Assembly: GCA_045543615.1 (NCBI GenBank)
Contig: JAZPXL010000005.1
Location: 124,001-188,000 of the forward strand
Reading direction: 5' to 3'
From: CAG-390 sp045543615
GTDB lineage: Bacteria > Bacillota > Clostridia > Oscillospirales > CAG-272
DNA length: 64,000 nucleotides
In this document: positions 52,345 through 61,172 of the stretch, piece by piece
Layout: every line of letters begins with the position of its first letter
Numbering within the stretch: the first letter of the stretch is position 1
Program-made: the position numbers and the translations under genes
The notes under the pieces: generated by a model
The model's database searches: none
What the model was told of the DNA's origin: nothing
The model's input: the letters and a program-made list of their open reading frames with translations, nothing else

Positions 52345-53264
52345 TTTTTCGCCCTCGGCGTTCTTATCTCACATTCAAGCTCAACATCGAAATTCTCTCT
52401 TACAACAGCCCTGACGTGCTCTATTACTGCACGCACATCGGCAGCCGTTGCACCACCCTTGTTGATTATAAATCCTGCGTGCTTTTCGGACACGCAAGCT
52501 CCACCAACTGTGTAGCCTTTAAGTCCTGACATTTCAACCATCTGTCCAACATATTTGTCGGGAGCAGGACGTTTAAAAACGCTTCCTGCACTTGGGTATT
52601 CAAGTGGTTGCTTTGAGCGTCTTCGTTCCATAAGCTCGCGCATCTTCTCGGAAATACACTCGCCGTCACCAGCCGTCAGCGCAAAGCTCGCCGAAAGACA
52701 AACAAGACCTTCCCTCTCCATAATTGCACTGTGCCTGTATGAAAAATTCATATCCTTGCCCATAATGGTGTAGATCTCGCCACTGTGAGAGTCAAGCACA
52801 CGGCAAGAGATGAGCACATCGGAGATCTCACCACCGTACGCCCCGGCGTTCATAGTAACAGCACCACCACAGCTACCCGGGATTCCGTACGCAAATTCAA
52901 GTCCTGTAAGTGAGCTTTTGCGTGCAATATTTGCTATTGCAGTCAAAGATGCGCCACATTCGGCAACAATGCTCTCACCACAAACGCTTATGTTATTCAT
53001 ACCCTCGGTAAAGACAATGCATCCACGGTAGCCATCATCGTCAAACAGAAGATTTGAGCCGTTGCCAACTACAAATGCAGAAATTTCCTCCCTGTTTGCG
53101 ACAGCAAAAACTCTTGCCATCTGCTCCTCGTTTTTGGGGAATACGCCAACGTCAGCTCTGCCACCTATGCGAAAGCTCGATTTTCCTGCAAGAAGAATAT
53201 CCCTCTCACACAAGATCCCCTCGCATTCAAGAGTGGCGCAAAATTTATCTATATTCTTACTCAT
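52341..53264 (-). CDS. murB: UDP-N-acetylenolpyruvoylglucosamine reductase
   Basis: MurB reduces UDP-GlcNAc-enolpyruvate to UDP-MurNAc with NADPH and FAD in peptidoglycan synthesis. The FAD-binding signature SFRIGGRADVGVFP and GNGSNLLFDD, the PGSCGGAVTMNAGAYG segment, YRHSAI and the active-site region AGSVFKRP are present, along with the closing GGATAADVRAVIEHVRAVV. At 307 residues it is a type II MurB. It overlaps the HAD gene by 8 bases and whiA by 4 bases, which implies a coupled operon. Confidence 0.96.
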   Translation of the reverse strand: MSKNIDKFCATLECEGILCERDILLAGKSSFRIGGRADVGVFPKNEEQMARVFAVANREEISAFVVGNGSNLLFDDDGYRGCIVFTEGMNNISVCGESIVAECGASLTAIANIARKSSLTGLEFAYGIPGSCGGAVTMNAGAYGGEISDVLISCRVLDSHSGEIYTIMGKDMNFSYRHSAIMEREGLVCLSASFALTAGDGECISEKMRELMERRRSKQPLEYPSAGSVFKRPAPDKYVGQMVEMSGLKGYTVGGACVSEKHAGFIINKGGATAADVRAVIEHVRAVVRENFDVELECEIRTPRAKK

Positions 53265-53958
53265 CTACGCCCTCCAAAAGCGTTTCAATATCGCGAAGTC
53301 TCTCCACGGTATAGGTTATATCCATTCCGTCGGGCTTTGCCTTTTTAGCAGGATTGTACCAACAGGTATCAATTCCATAGTTTATGCCACCTCTGATATC
53401 GGATGACAGCGAGTCTCCGATAACGAGAGCCTGTTTGCAATCAAAGCCATCAATGGCAGACGCAACTGCGTCAAAGAAAAGTGGGGACGGCTTTTCAACT
53501 CCGATCTCGTCGGAAACAAAGGTGTGCTCAAAATACTTGCAGATGGCAGAGCCACCAAATCTCGCTCTCTGCACCTCAAGTATGCCGTTTGTAATTATGT
53601 AAAGCTTATATTTACCAAAAAGACTGCGACAAAGCTCCTCTGCTCCCTCGCAAAGTTGGCTGTTGCTTTTGAGATTTTCAACATAGCTGTCTGCAAGATA
53701 CAAAGGGTCGGCACCAAAACCAAAATGCAGGCAAAAACGCTCAAAGCGAAGTGTACGCAATCTCTCTTTTGTAATCTCGCCACGCTCAAGCATCTTCCAC
53801 ATCGAGTCGTTTATCTCGCTGTAAGCTGCCACGATCTCATCGCCATCGGGCAGATGTGCACCCCTGAGTGTTGCCACCAGGGCACATTTTTCTGCAAGCG
53901 AAAAGTCAAGAAGTGTATTGTCTGCATCAAAGAGCAACCATTTGTATTTCCGAGACAT
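53257..53958 (-). CDS. HAD-superfamily hydrolase, YjjG-type nucleotidase
   Basis: A 233-residue phosphatase. The HAD motifs are visible: FDADNTLLDF (nucleophile Asp11 and Asp13), IITNG (motif II), the Lys in VEKPSPLFF (motif III) and IGDSLSSDIRGG (motif IV). The cap domain and length match the YjjG/YfnB group, which removes phosphate from non-canonical pyrimidine nucleotides. It is the first gene of the minus-strand group, with GCGGAGGTGACGCT before the ATG and a good promoter upstream. Confidence 0.9.
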   Translation of the reverse strand: MSRKYKWLLFDADNTLLDFSLAEKCALVATLRGAHLPDGDEIVAAYSEINDSMWKMLERGEITKERLRTLRFERFCLHFGFGADPLYLADSYVENLKSNSQLCEGAEELCRSLFGKYKLYIITNGILEVQRARFGGSAICKYFEHTFVSDEIGVEKPSPLFFDAVASAIDGFDCKQALVIGDSLSSDIRGGINYGIDTCWYNPAKKAKPDGMDITYTVERLRDIETLLEGVDE

Positions 53959-53987
53959 AGCGTCACCTCCGCATAGTTTTACACTTT

Positions 53988-54016
53988 ATTATACAACACA
54001 AAACAGAATTTTGCAA
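53988..54016 (-). promoter_or_regulatory. Promoter of the HAD-murB-whiA-dnaE group
   Basis: Minus-strand TTGCAA (54016-54011), a 17-base spacer and TATAAT (53993-53988), about 30 bases before the HAD gene ATG. Confidence 0.8.
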
Positions 54017-54043
54017 CTACAAAATGCTTTTTTTTACTTCTAC

Positions 54044-54072
54044 TTGCATTTTTAATTCAGTTGTGTTATAAT
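54044..54072 (+). promoter_or_regulatory. Promoter of the coaE group
   Basis: TTGCAT (54044-54049), a 17-base spacer and TATAAT (54067-54072). It is the divergent partner of the HAD promoter and lies about 54 bases before the coaE ATG. Confidence 0.8.
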
Positions 54073-54125
54073 ATACTATGTATAATTATTATTAATTAAA
54101 AAATCGACGATAGGGAGGACGAGCT

Positions 54126-54725
54126 ATGGTTATCGGAGTCACAGGGCCGAGTGGTGCAGGAAAATCGCTTTTCTGCAGTTTTCTTGCAGAGAGTGGTTGT
54201 CTTGTGCTTGATTGCGACAAGATATATCATTCTCTCGTCAATTCTCCCTCGCCCTGCACCCGTGCTCTGGCAGAAGAGGAGATGTTCGGAGAGAGGGTGC
54301 TGAGAGAGGACGGAAGCCTTGACAGAGCAGTTATGGCATCCATAGTCTTTGCGCCGGGTGGCAAAGAAAAACAAAAAAGGCTCAATGAGATCACACACGC
54401 TTTCGTACTCGATGAGGTGCGCCGATCAATCGGCAACGCAGGCGATGGCATACCTGCAATAATAATTGACGCTCCACTTCTCTTCCAGGCAGGCTTTGAG
54501 GCTGAGTGCGATTTCACCGTCGCGCTTATTGCATCGCCAAAGCTCAGGCTCTCACGTCTTCGCATCCGTGACGAGAAAACGGACGAGGAGCTTTCGGCAC
54601 GGCTTGCAGCTGCACCACACGACAGCTTTTACACCACTCGTGCAGATTTCACGATCATAAACGACGGTGACACCGAGGCTCTGCGTCTTGCAGCCCGTAA
54701 CTTACTTACGGAGGTAGGCAGATGA
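54126..54725 (+). CDS. coaE: Dephospho-CoA kinase
   Basis: CoaE phosphorylates dephospho-CoA in the last step of coenzyme A synthesis. The P-loop GPSGAGKS (7-14), the core strand LDCDKIYH, the lid-linked IIDAPLLFQAGF and the closing TIINDGD are all typical. Length (199) is normal. GGGAGGACGAGCT precedes the start, and the stop overlaps the start of the next gene by 4 bases. It heads a plus-strand group of eight genes. Confidence 0.94.
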   Translation: MVIGVTGPSGAGKSLFCSFLAESGCLVLDCDKIYHSLVNSPSPCTRALAEEEMFGERVLREDGSLDRAVMASIVFAPGGKEKQKRLNEITHAFVLDEVRRSIGNAGDGIPAIIIDAPLLFQAGFEAECDFTVALIASPKLRLSRLRIRDEKTDEELSARLAAAPHDSFYTTRADFTIINDGDTEALRLAARNLLTEVGR

Positions 54726-55285
54726 GCAAAAAGCTAAAAAACTCTTTGGTTATAATCATTATCCTCGCTCTCTCCGTCGGCTGTGGCTTTATTTACGACC
54801 TTATCTACACATCACTTTTAGAAAAAAATCATCCTATTCTGTACGAGGAATATGTAAACGAGGCTTCATATAAGTATTCCATTCCCGATTACATCATATA
54901 TGGAAACATAAAGGCAAGAAGTGATTTTGAGACGGGACTTGTTGGGGACGGAGGAAAAACGGGGCTTATGCAGTTGACGGGTGAGCAGTACGAAGTTCTT
55001 GCCACCGAGCTTGGCTGTTATGTGGATGCAGGACTTCTGTTTGACCCGTCCACCTCGGTAAACATAGGCACGTATTGGATCTCAAAGCTTTATGACAAAT
55101 ACAAAAGCTTTACCACCGTATACGCAGCAATGTATATTGGCGAGGAAACCGTTGACGGTTGGCTTTCCGATGAAAGCCTTGTTGACGAGAACGGAAAGCT
55201 ACTAAAAATTCCCGACAGGGACACAGAAAAATATGTCGAGAGTGTTATGAGTGCCATTGAGGTGTACCGTGATCTTGACAATTAA
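54722..55285 (+). CDS. SLT-fold (lytic transglycosylase-like) protein without catalytic Glu
   Basis: A 187-residue protein with a signal-anchor (about 8-30) and an SLT-type goose-lysozyme fold. The signature GKTGLMQLTGEQY (78-90) and WISKLYDKYKSFTTVYAAMY are kept, and coaE-SLT is a recurrent pair in Clostridia as I recall. However, where active relatives have the catalytic Glu in a VES(N/S)F block, this protein reads IKARSDFETG: the Glu position is Arg66 (codon AGA at 54917-54919). The AYNAG block is changed to AMYIGE. The protein is probably inactive as a glycosidase and may only bind murein, or use an unrecognised residue. Confidence 0.85.
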   Translation: MSKKLKNSLVIIIILALSVGCGFIYDLIYTSLLEKNHPILYEEYVNEASYKYSIPDYIIYGNIKARSDFETGLVGDGGKTGLMQLTGEQYEVLATELGCYVDAGLLFDPSTSVNIGTYWISKLYDKYKSFTTVYAAMYIGEETVDGWLSDESLVDENGKLLKIPDRDTEKYVESVMSAIEVYRDLDN

Positions 55286-55331
55286 ATAAGAATATCAATA
55301 AGATAATCATAGATAGGAAAGGGACATAATT

Positions 55332-56732
55332 ATGAGCGAAATCAAAACAAGTGCAGAGGCAGCAAGAGAGCTTCTATACAAAAAGAAAACAGTATATGAG
55401 CGCAGAGACAGCGAGGCAATAGATGCCGCATACTCGTACGCCGAAGGATATGCAAGCTATCTTGACGCATCCAAGACAGAGAGAGAGGCCGTAGAGGCTT
55501 CCATAGCTCTGGCTGAGGCTGAGGGATTTGTTCCCTACACCTTCGGTGACGAAATAAAGGTTGGTGGAAAATATTATTACAACAACAGAGGTAAGAACCT
55601 CTTCCTCTTCTCCATTGGAAGCGAGAGCCTTGAGTGCGGTATTCGTATTTCTGCCGCACATATCGATTCCCCCAGAATCGACCTCAAGCAAGTTCCTCTT
55701 TATGAGGATAGTGGAATGTGCTTCTTCAAGACACATTATTACGGTGGTATCAGAAAATATCAGTGGATGGCAACACCTCTTGCACTCCACGGTGTTGTTA
55801 TTCGTCAGGACGGCACATCCGTTGAAATTACCATCGGTGAGGATGACGGCGATCCCGTTCTCTACATCAACGATCTTCTTCCCCACCTCGGACACAATGA
55901 TGATCGCAAGCCCCTTGGCGAAGCTATTCCCGGCGAGAAGCTCAATCTTCTCATCGGCAGCCGTCCTCTTGTAAACGAGGCTGACGGCATCAAGCTCAAC
56001 GTTCTCAGAATTCTTAATGAAAAATACGGCATCTGCGAAGAGGATTTCCTCACAGCAGAGCTGTGTGCAGTTCCTGTTGGACGTGCTCGTGATGTCGGAT
56101 TTGACCGTTCAATGATCTGTGCCTACGGACACGATGACAGAGTATGTGCATACCCTGCACTCACAGCTATGTTCGAGGCAATAAAGATGGGCACTCCCCA
56201 CTCCCTTATGTGCATCCTTGCTGACAAGGAAGAGACCGGAAGTGACGGAAACACAGGTATGCAGAGCGATCTCATCCTCGACCTCATTGACGCTATTGCA
56301 GAGTCTGCCTCCATCTCCTCTGCAAAGGTTCGTGCGTCCTCGCTCTGCCTCTCTGCAGACGTTTCTGCAGCATACGATCCCAATTTTGCTGAGGCGTTTG
56401 AAAAGCGTAACTCCTCACTCCTCTCGTGCGGCGTAGTTCTCACGAAGTACACAGGCGCAAGAGGAAAATCAAGCACCAACGATGCATCTGCTGAATATAT
56501 CGGTGCGCTCCGTGCTATGATGGCAAAGGACGATGTTGTATGGCAGGCAGGCGAGCTTGGCAAGGTTGACTTTGGTGGTGGTGGAACTGTTGCAAAGTAC
56601 ATCTCAAAGCACAATATCGAGGTTGTTGACCTTGGAGTTCCCGTAATCTCTATGCACGCTCCTTATGAAATTATTGCAAAGGTTGACCTCTATGAAGCTC
56701 ACAGAAGCTTCTCTGCGTTCAATCGCTATTGA
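55332..56732 (+). CDS. M18 family aminopeptidase
   Basis: A 466-residue cytoplasmic zinc aminopeptidase of the M18 family, which removes acidic or neutral N-terminal residues from peptides. The di-zinc ligands are recognisable in order: AAHIDSPRIDLK (about 109), YGHDDRVCA (about 265), KEETGSDG (catalytic Glu and ligand, about 299), SADVSAAYDP and SMHAPYE near the C-terminus. Length is normal. It has GAAAGGGAC before the ATG and ends 5 bases before the prfA ATG. Confidence 0.94.
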   Translation: MSEIKTSAEAARELLYKKKTVYERRDSEAIDAAYSYAEGYASYLDASKTEREAVEASIALAEAEGFVPYTFGDEIKVGGKYYYNNRGKNLFLFSIGSESLECGIRISAAHIDSPRIDLKQVPLYEDSGMCFFKTHYYGGIRKYQWMATPLALHGVVIRQDGTSVEITIGEDDGDPVLYINDLLPHLGHNDDRKPLGEAIPGEKLNLLIGSRPLVNEADGIKLNVLRILNEKYGICEEDFLTAELCAVPVGRARDVGFDRSMICAYGHDDRVCAYPALTAMFEAIKMGTPHSLMCILADKEETGSDGNTGMQSDLILDLIDAIAESASISSAKVRASSLCLSADVSAAYDPNFAEAFEKRNSSLLSCGVVLTKYTGARGKSSTNDASAEYIGALRAMMAKDDVVWQAGELGKVDFGGGGTVAKYISKHNIEVVDLGVPVISMHAPYEIIAKVDLYEAHRSFSAFNRY

Positions 56733-56737
56733 TATCA

Positions 56738-57811
56738 ATGCTCACAAGACTAAGCCAACTTTACGAAAAATATCTCGACATCTCGCAGAAGCTTGAGGAC
56801 AACTCCGTCATCTCAAATATTGAGCTTTACACATCGCTCTTGAAGGAATATAAAGCCCTGACCCCTCTCATTGACGAATACAGACGCTACCTCTCGGCTG
56901 AGGAGAGCGAGAGTGAGGCAAGGGGAATACTTGATGACAAATCCCTATCAGAGCTTCACGAGATTGCCGAAGAAGAGCTTGCCGAGGCAAAGCTTACAAA
57001 GGCTGACTCACTCGAAAAGCTTAAAGTTCTGCTTCTTCCGAGAGATCCCAATGATGACAAAAACGTTATTGTGGAGATCCGTGCAGGCACAGGTGGCGAG
57101 GAGGCGGCACTCTTCGCCTCTGCTCTCTACCGAATGTACTCGATGTATTGCGAGGAATGTGGATTTAAGATCTCCGTTGCAAGCGCAAACGAAACTGACC
57201 GTGGTGGCTTTAAGGAAATAACCTTTACGGTCGAGGGTGACGGCGCATATTCAAGATTCAAATTTGAATCGGGCGTTCACCGTGTCCAGAGAGTTCCCGA
57301 AACCGAGTCCCAGGGACGCATTCACACCTCTGCGGCAACCGTTGCAGTTCTCCCTGAGGCTGATGCCGTTGAGATTGAAATTCTTCCCTCAGAGCTTTTA
57401 TTTGAGTCCTGCAAATCGAGTGGAGCAGGTGGTCAGCATATAAACAAGACCGAATCTGCCGTAAGACTTACGCATATTCCCACAGGAATAGTTATAGAAT
57501 GTCAACAAGAGCGTTCACAGTTTCAGAATAAGGACAAGGCTCTGCGAATGCTTCGTGCCCGTCTGTATGATATCAAACGCACAGAACAGCAAGAAGCTAT
57601 TGCCGGAGCAAGACGCTCACAGGTAGGAAGTGGCGACAGAAGCGAAAAAATTCGCACCTACAATTACCCACAAAATCGCATAACCGATCACAGAATCGGG
57701 CTTACGCTCCATTCTCTCGACAGCTTCCTTGACGGAAAGATAGGCGAGATGATTGACGCTCTCATCGCCGCTGACACGGCTGAGAGGCTCAGAGCTGAGC
57801 AAAGCTACTAA
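56738..57811 (+). CDS. prfA: Peptide chain release factor 1
   Basis: RF1 ends translation at UAA and UAG. The GGQ loop (SSGAGGQHINKTES) and the PxT codon-recognition motif (RVPETESQGRIHTSA) are present, together with the N-terminal helical domain and the closing YNYPQNRITDHRIGLTLH. The PET form, not SPF, identifies RF1 over RF2. I choose the ATG at 56738; the open frame begins at a TTG nine bases earlier, and no strong ribosome-binding site is visible, so coupling to the upstream gene is likely. Length is 357 residues. Confidence 0.95.
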   Translation: MLTRLSQLYEKYLDISQKLEDNSVISNIELYTSLLKEYKALTPLIDEYRRYLSAEESESEARGILDDKSLSELHEIAEEELAEAKLTKADSLEKLKVLLLPRDPNDDKNVIVEIRAGTGGEEAALFASALYRMYSMYCEECGFKISVASANETDRGGFKEITFTVEGDGAYSRFKFESGVHRVQRVPETESQGRIHTSAATVAVLPEADAVEIEILPSELLFESCKSSGAGGQHINKTESAVRLTHIPTGIVIECQQERSQFQNKDKALRMLRARLYDIKRTEQQEAIAGARRSQVGSGDRSEKIRTYNYPQNRITDHRIGLTLHSLDSFLDGKIGEMIDALIAADTAERLRAEQSY

Positions 57812-57831
57812 ACTTAAACGAAAGAGTTTTT

Positions 57832-58878
57832 ATGGAAACCTTAATAATTAAAGTAAACTGCGACGCCCCCGAGCCGGAGCAACTGATGCCTGCCGCAGAG
57901 CTGCTCAAAGCCGGTGGTACTGTGGTTTTCCCAACCGAAACCGTCTACGGACTTGGTGGGGACGCCACAAGCCCCGAGAGCGCGAAAAAGATATACAAAG
58001 CCAAAGGACGTCCATCGGACAATCCTCTTATCATACACATAGCGAAGCCCGAGGACGCTGAGGCGTACGCACACACGGGCGAGCTTTATTACAGGCTTGC
58101 AAAGCATTTTATGCCGGGGCCTCTTACGGTTATTATGCCGAAGAAGGACACAATTCCCACGGAGGTCACAGGTGGGCTTGACAGCGTAGCAGTTCGCTGT
58201 CCTCTCCATCCCATAGCCAATGCGCTTATTGATATGGCAGGTATCCCGATTGCCGCACCGTCGGCAAATCTGTCGGGCAAGCCCTCGCCAACCTGCGCCG
58301 AGCACGTTATTTGCGACCTATACGGCAGAGTTGACTGCATAATTGATGGTGGCGACTCGGCGTTTGGCGTTGAATCAACAATAGTCAAGATAACGGGAGA
58401 GGACGAGCTTGTGCTTCTGCGCCCGGGAGCAGTTACATACGATGCTCTCTGTTGCGTCTGCTCCTCTGTCAGCGTCAGCAACACCGTTACAGAGATGCTG
58501 AAGGAAAATGAAAGACCGATCTGTCCCGGAACTAAATACAGGCATTATGCGCCAAGCAAGCCTCTTGTGCTTGTCGGTGGAGACGCTTGCGCACGGCTTG
58601 AGTTTTTCAGACGCAAGCAACGTGATGAGGGCGCAACCATCATCTGCTATGATGAGCAGGCAGAGTCTCTTGAAGCTGACAAAATAATATGTATAGGTGG
58701 CGAGAGCGATCTTGAGGCGCAAGGACACAATCTCTTCTCTGCTCTCCGTGAGTGCGACAAGATAGGTGGCGAGAGGGTGTATGCCAATCTTCCCGACACA
58801 AGCGGCTTCGGGCTTGCCCTTTACAACAGGCTTATAAGGGCAGCTGCGCACACCGTTGTCTATCCAACATCAGAATAA
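57832..58878 (+). CDS. L-threonylcarbamoyladenylate synthase (Sua5 type)
   Basis: This enzyme makes threonylcarbamoyl-AMP for t6A37 modification of ANN-decoding tRNAs. The YrdC domain is N-terminal (about 10-205; GGTVVFPTETVYGLGGDA, KAKGRPSDNPLIIHI, SANLSGKPSPT), and the longer C-terminal Sua5 domain follows (about 225-348), with the CPGTKYRHYAPSKPL linker. This is the Sua5 layout rather than the short TsaC. It follows prfA by 20 bases, a common pairing in Firmicutes where prfA, prmC and sua5 lie together; prmC is absent here. Confidence 0.94.
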   Translation: METLIIKVNCDAPEPEQLMPAAELLKAGGTVVFPTETVYGLGGDATSPESAKKIYKAKGRPSDNPLIIHIAKPEDAEAYAHTGELYYRLAKHFMPGPLTVIMPKKDTIPTEVTGGLDSVAVRCPLHPIANALIDMAGIPIAAPSANLSGKPSPTCAEHVICDLYGRVDCIIDGGDSAFGVESTIVKITGEDELVLLRPGAVTYDALCCVCSSVSVSNTVTEMLKENERPICPGTKYRHYAPSKPLVLVGGDACARLEFFRRKQRDEGATIICYDEQAESLEADKIICIGGESDLEAQGHNLFSALRECDKIGGERVYANLPDTSGFGLALYNRLIRAAAHTVVYPTSE

Positions 58879-58913
58879 ATGATACTCCCCAAATAAAAAT
58901 TGAGGTTTAAGAA

Positions 58914-61151
58914 ATGGCAAGAAAGAAAAAAACGGAAGTCCCGCTTCCGATCACACACGCTCCGATAACGGACCAGCCCATAACGGACACGATAGAAAAA
59001 AACTATATGCCGTATGTTATGAGCGTCATCGTATCAAGAGCAATTCCCGAGATCGACGGATTTAAGCCCTCGCATCGAAAGATCCTATATACAATGTATA
59101 AAATGGGACTGCTTTCAGGTGGCAGAACCAAGAGCGCAAACGTAGTAGGTCAAACGATGAGGCTTCACCCCCACGGAGACGCCGCAATATATGAAACGAT
59201 GGTGCGTCTGACTCGTGACTATGAGGCTCTTCTTCACCCCTTCGTCGACTCAAAAGGCTCGTTTGGTAAGCAGTACAGCTCAAGCACCATTTGCGCCGCA
59301 CCCCGTTACACAGAGGTAAGACTTGAAAAATTCGCAGCTGAGCTTTTCGGGGGTATTGATAAAAACGCCGTCGAAATGGTCGACAACTACGACGGCACGA
59401 TGAAAGAGCCGACACTGCTCCCGACCTCCTTCCCGAACATTCTGGTAACACCCAACACGGGTATTGCAGTTGGTATGGCGTCGAAAATATGCCCCTTCAA
59501 TCTCTCGGAGGTTTGCGACGCAACGATAGCTCTTCTGCGCTCATCAAAAACAAATATCGACAATATTCTCGATATTATGCCCGCTCCCGACTTCCCCTGT
59601 GGAGGCGAGATTATTTATGACAGAGAGGCTATGAAGCGTGTTTACGAAACAGGCGAGGGCCCCGTCAAGATCCGTGCAAAATATCGCTATGATAAATCGG
59701 AAAACTGCATTGAGATAACTGAAATTCCGTACTCGACAACAGTTGAGGTCATAATGAAGAAGATTGCCGAGATGATCAAAAACGGCTCTCTTCGTGATGT
59801 TGTTGACTTCAGAGATGAAACCGACCTCCAGGGCTTCAAGCTCACACTTGATCTGCGCCGTGGCACCGATCCCGATGCGCTTATGATCAAGCTCTACAAG
59901 GCTACAGCTCTCGAGGACAGCTTCTCCTGCAACTTCAATGTACTCATCAACTCAACACCGTACACTCTCGGCGTTATCCCAATTCTCGAGGAGTGGATCA
60001 AATTCCGTAAGAGATGTCTTGCACGTGAGCTCACATACGAGCTTGAAAAGAAAAAGGACAAGCTCCACCTGTTGCTCGGTCTTGGAAAGATTTTGCTTGA
60101 CATTGACAAGGCTATTAAGATCATTCGCAACACCGAAAAGGAAAGCGATGTTGTTCCCAATCTCTGCCGTGGATTTTCTATCGACACCAAGCAGGCCGAG
60201 TATATTGCAGAAATCCGTCTTCGTTATCTCAACCGTGAGTACCTCATCAATCGCATAAACGAGATCGATTCGCTTCGTGCAGAGATTGCAGATATTGAGG
60301 AAACTCTTCGCGACGAGCTCAAGATGAAGAGGCTTATTGCATCCCAGCTTACTGAGATCAAGAAGAAATATGGCAAGCCTCGACGTGCAACGATTAAAAA
60401 CGCAGATGAGATTGTTGTTTATCGTGCAGAAGACTTTATTGAAAACTACCCCGCACACTTCTTCCTTTCAGCTGACGGTTATTTCAAGAAGATAACCGAC
60501 AAGTCGCTCAGAGGTAATGATGAGCAAAAGCTAAAGGATGGCGACCACCTGATTGCTGAATTTGATGCTGAAAACATCACAGAGCTTGCTGTATTTACAA
60601 ATATGGGACAGCTCTATCGCTTCAAGGCGTCGGAAATTCCGTCCTGCAAAGCATCGGAATACGGCGAGTTCCTCCCGGGCAAGCTGAAATTTGAAAAAGG
60701 CGAGAAGCCTATCTATATCAGAATTGATGCAGATTGGAACGACACGGGCAATATGGTATTCGTATTTGCCAACGGCAAGGGCGTCAAAATTCCACTTTCA
60801 GCTTACGCCGTAAAGGGAACGAGAAGAAAAATGACGGGTGTGTATTCGTCAGCCTCGCCCATAGTCGGCATATTCGAGGAGAACAAAAAGCCGTTTGAGC
60901 TTCTCATCGTAACGTCAAACGATCGCGCAATAGTGCTTTCAACCTCGCTCCTTCCCGTAAAGACCACAAGAACATCGGGAGGCTCACAGCTCCTGACGCT
61001 CAAAAAGGATATGACCGTTGTAGCCGTATATCGTGACTTTGCAGACAAATTTGAAAGCACCAAGGGCTACAAGAAAACAAAAATCCCCGCAACTCCCGTA
61101 CTTCTCGTTGAGAAGGACATCGAAAAGATGCAGCTTCAAATCGAGATTTAA
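58914..61151 (+). CDS. DNA topoisomerase type IIA subunit A (ParC/GyrA family)
   Basis: A 745-residue breakage-reunion subunit. The catalytic tyrosine lies in AAPRYTEVRL (Arg131-Tyr132), and the DNA-gate helix reads LHPHGDAAIYETMVRL. In that helix Ala90 replaces the usual Ser that anchors quinolones through a water-metal bridge; the acidic partner (Glu94) is kept. The coiled-coil arm (about 350-500) and a shortened C-terminal propeller (about 525-735) follow. Without the GyrA-box seen I lean to topoisomerase IV-like, but subunit type is not certain. No gyrB or parE gene lies next to it. TTGAGGTTTAAGAA precedes the ATG. Confidence 0.88.
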   Translation: MARKKKTEVPLPITHAPITDQPITDTIEKNYMPYVMSVIVSRAIPEIDGFKPSHRKILYTMYKMGLLSGGRTKSANVVGQTMRLHPHGDAAIYETMVRLTRDYEALLHPFVDSKGSFGKQYSSSTICAAPRYTEVRLEKFAAELFGGIDKNAVEMVDNYDGTMKEPTLLPTSFPNILVTPNTGIAVGMASKICPFNLSEVCDATIALLRSSKTNIDNILDIMPAPDFPCGGEIIYDREAMKRVYETGEGPVKIRAKYRYDKSENCIEITEIPYSTTVEVIMKKIAEMIKNGSLRDVVDFRDETDLQGFKLTLDLRRGTDPDALMIKLYKATALEDSFSCNFNVLINSTPYTLGVIPILEEWIKFRKRCLARELTYELEKKKDKLHLLLGLGKILLDIDKAIKIIRNTEKESDVVPNLCRGFSIDTKQAEYIAEIRLRYLNREYLINRINEIDSLRAEIADIEETLRDELKMKRLIASQLTEIKKKYGKPRRATIKNADEIVVYRAEDFIENYPAHFFLSADGYFKKITDKSLRGNDEQKLKDGDHLIAEFDAENITELAVFTNMGQLYRFKASEIPSCKASEYGEFLPGKLKFEKGEKPIYIRIDADWNDTGNMVFVFANGKGVKIPLSAYAVKGTRRKMTGVYSSASPIVGIFEENKKPFELLIVTSNDRAIVLSTSLLPVKTTRTSGGSQLLTLKKDMTVVAVYRDFADKFESTKGYKKTKIPATPVLLVEKDIEKMQLQIEI

Positions 61152-61172
61152 CCCCACAATGAGGTAATTATT

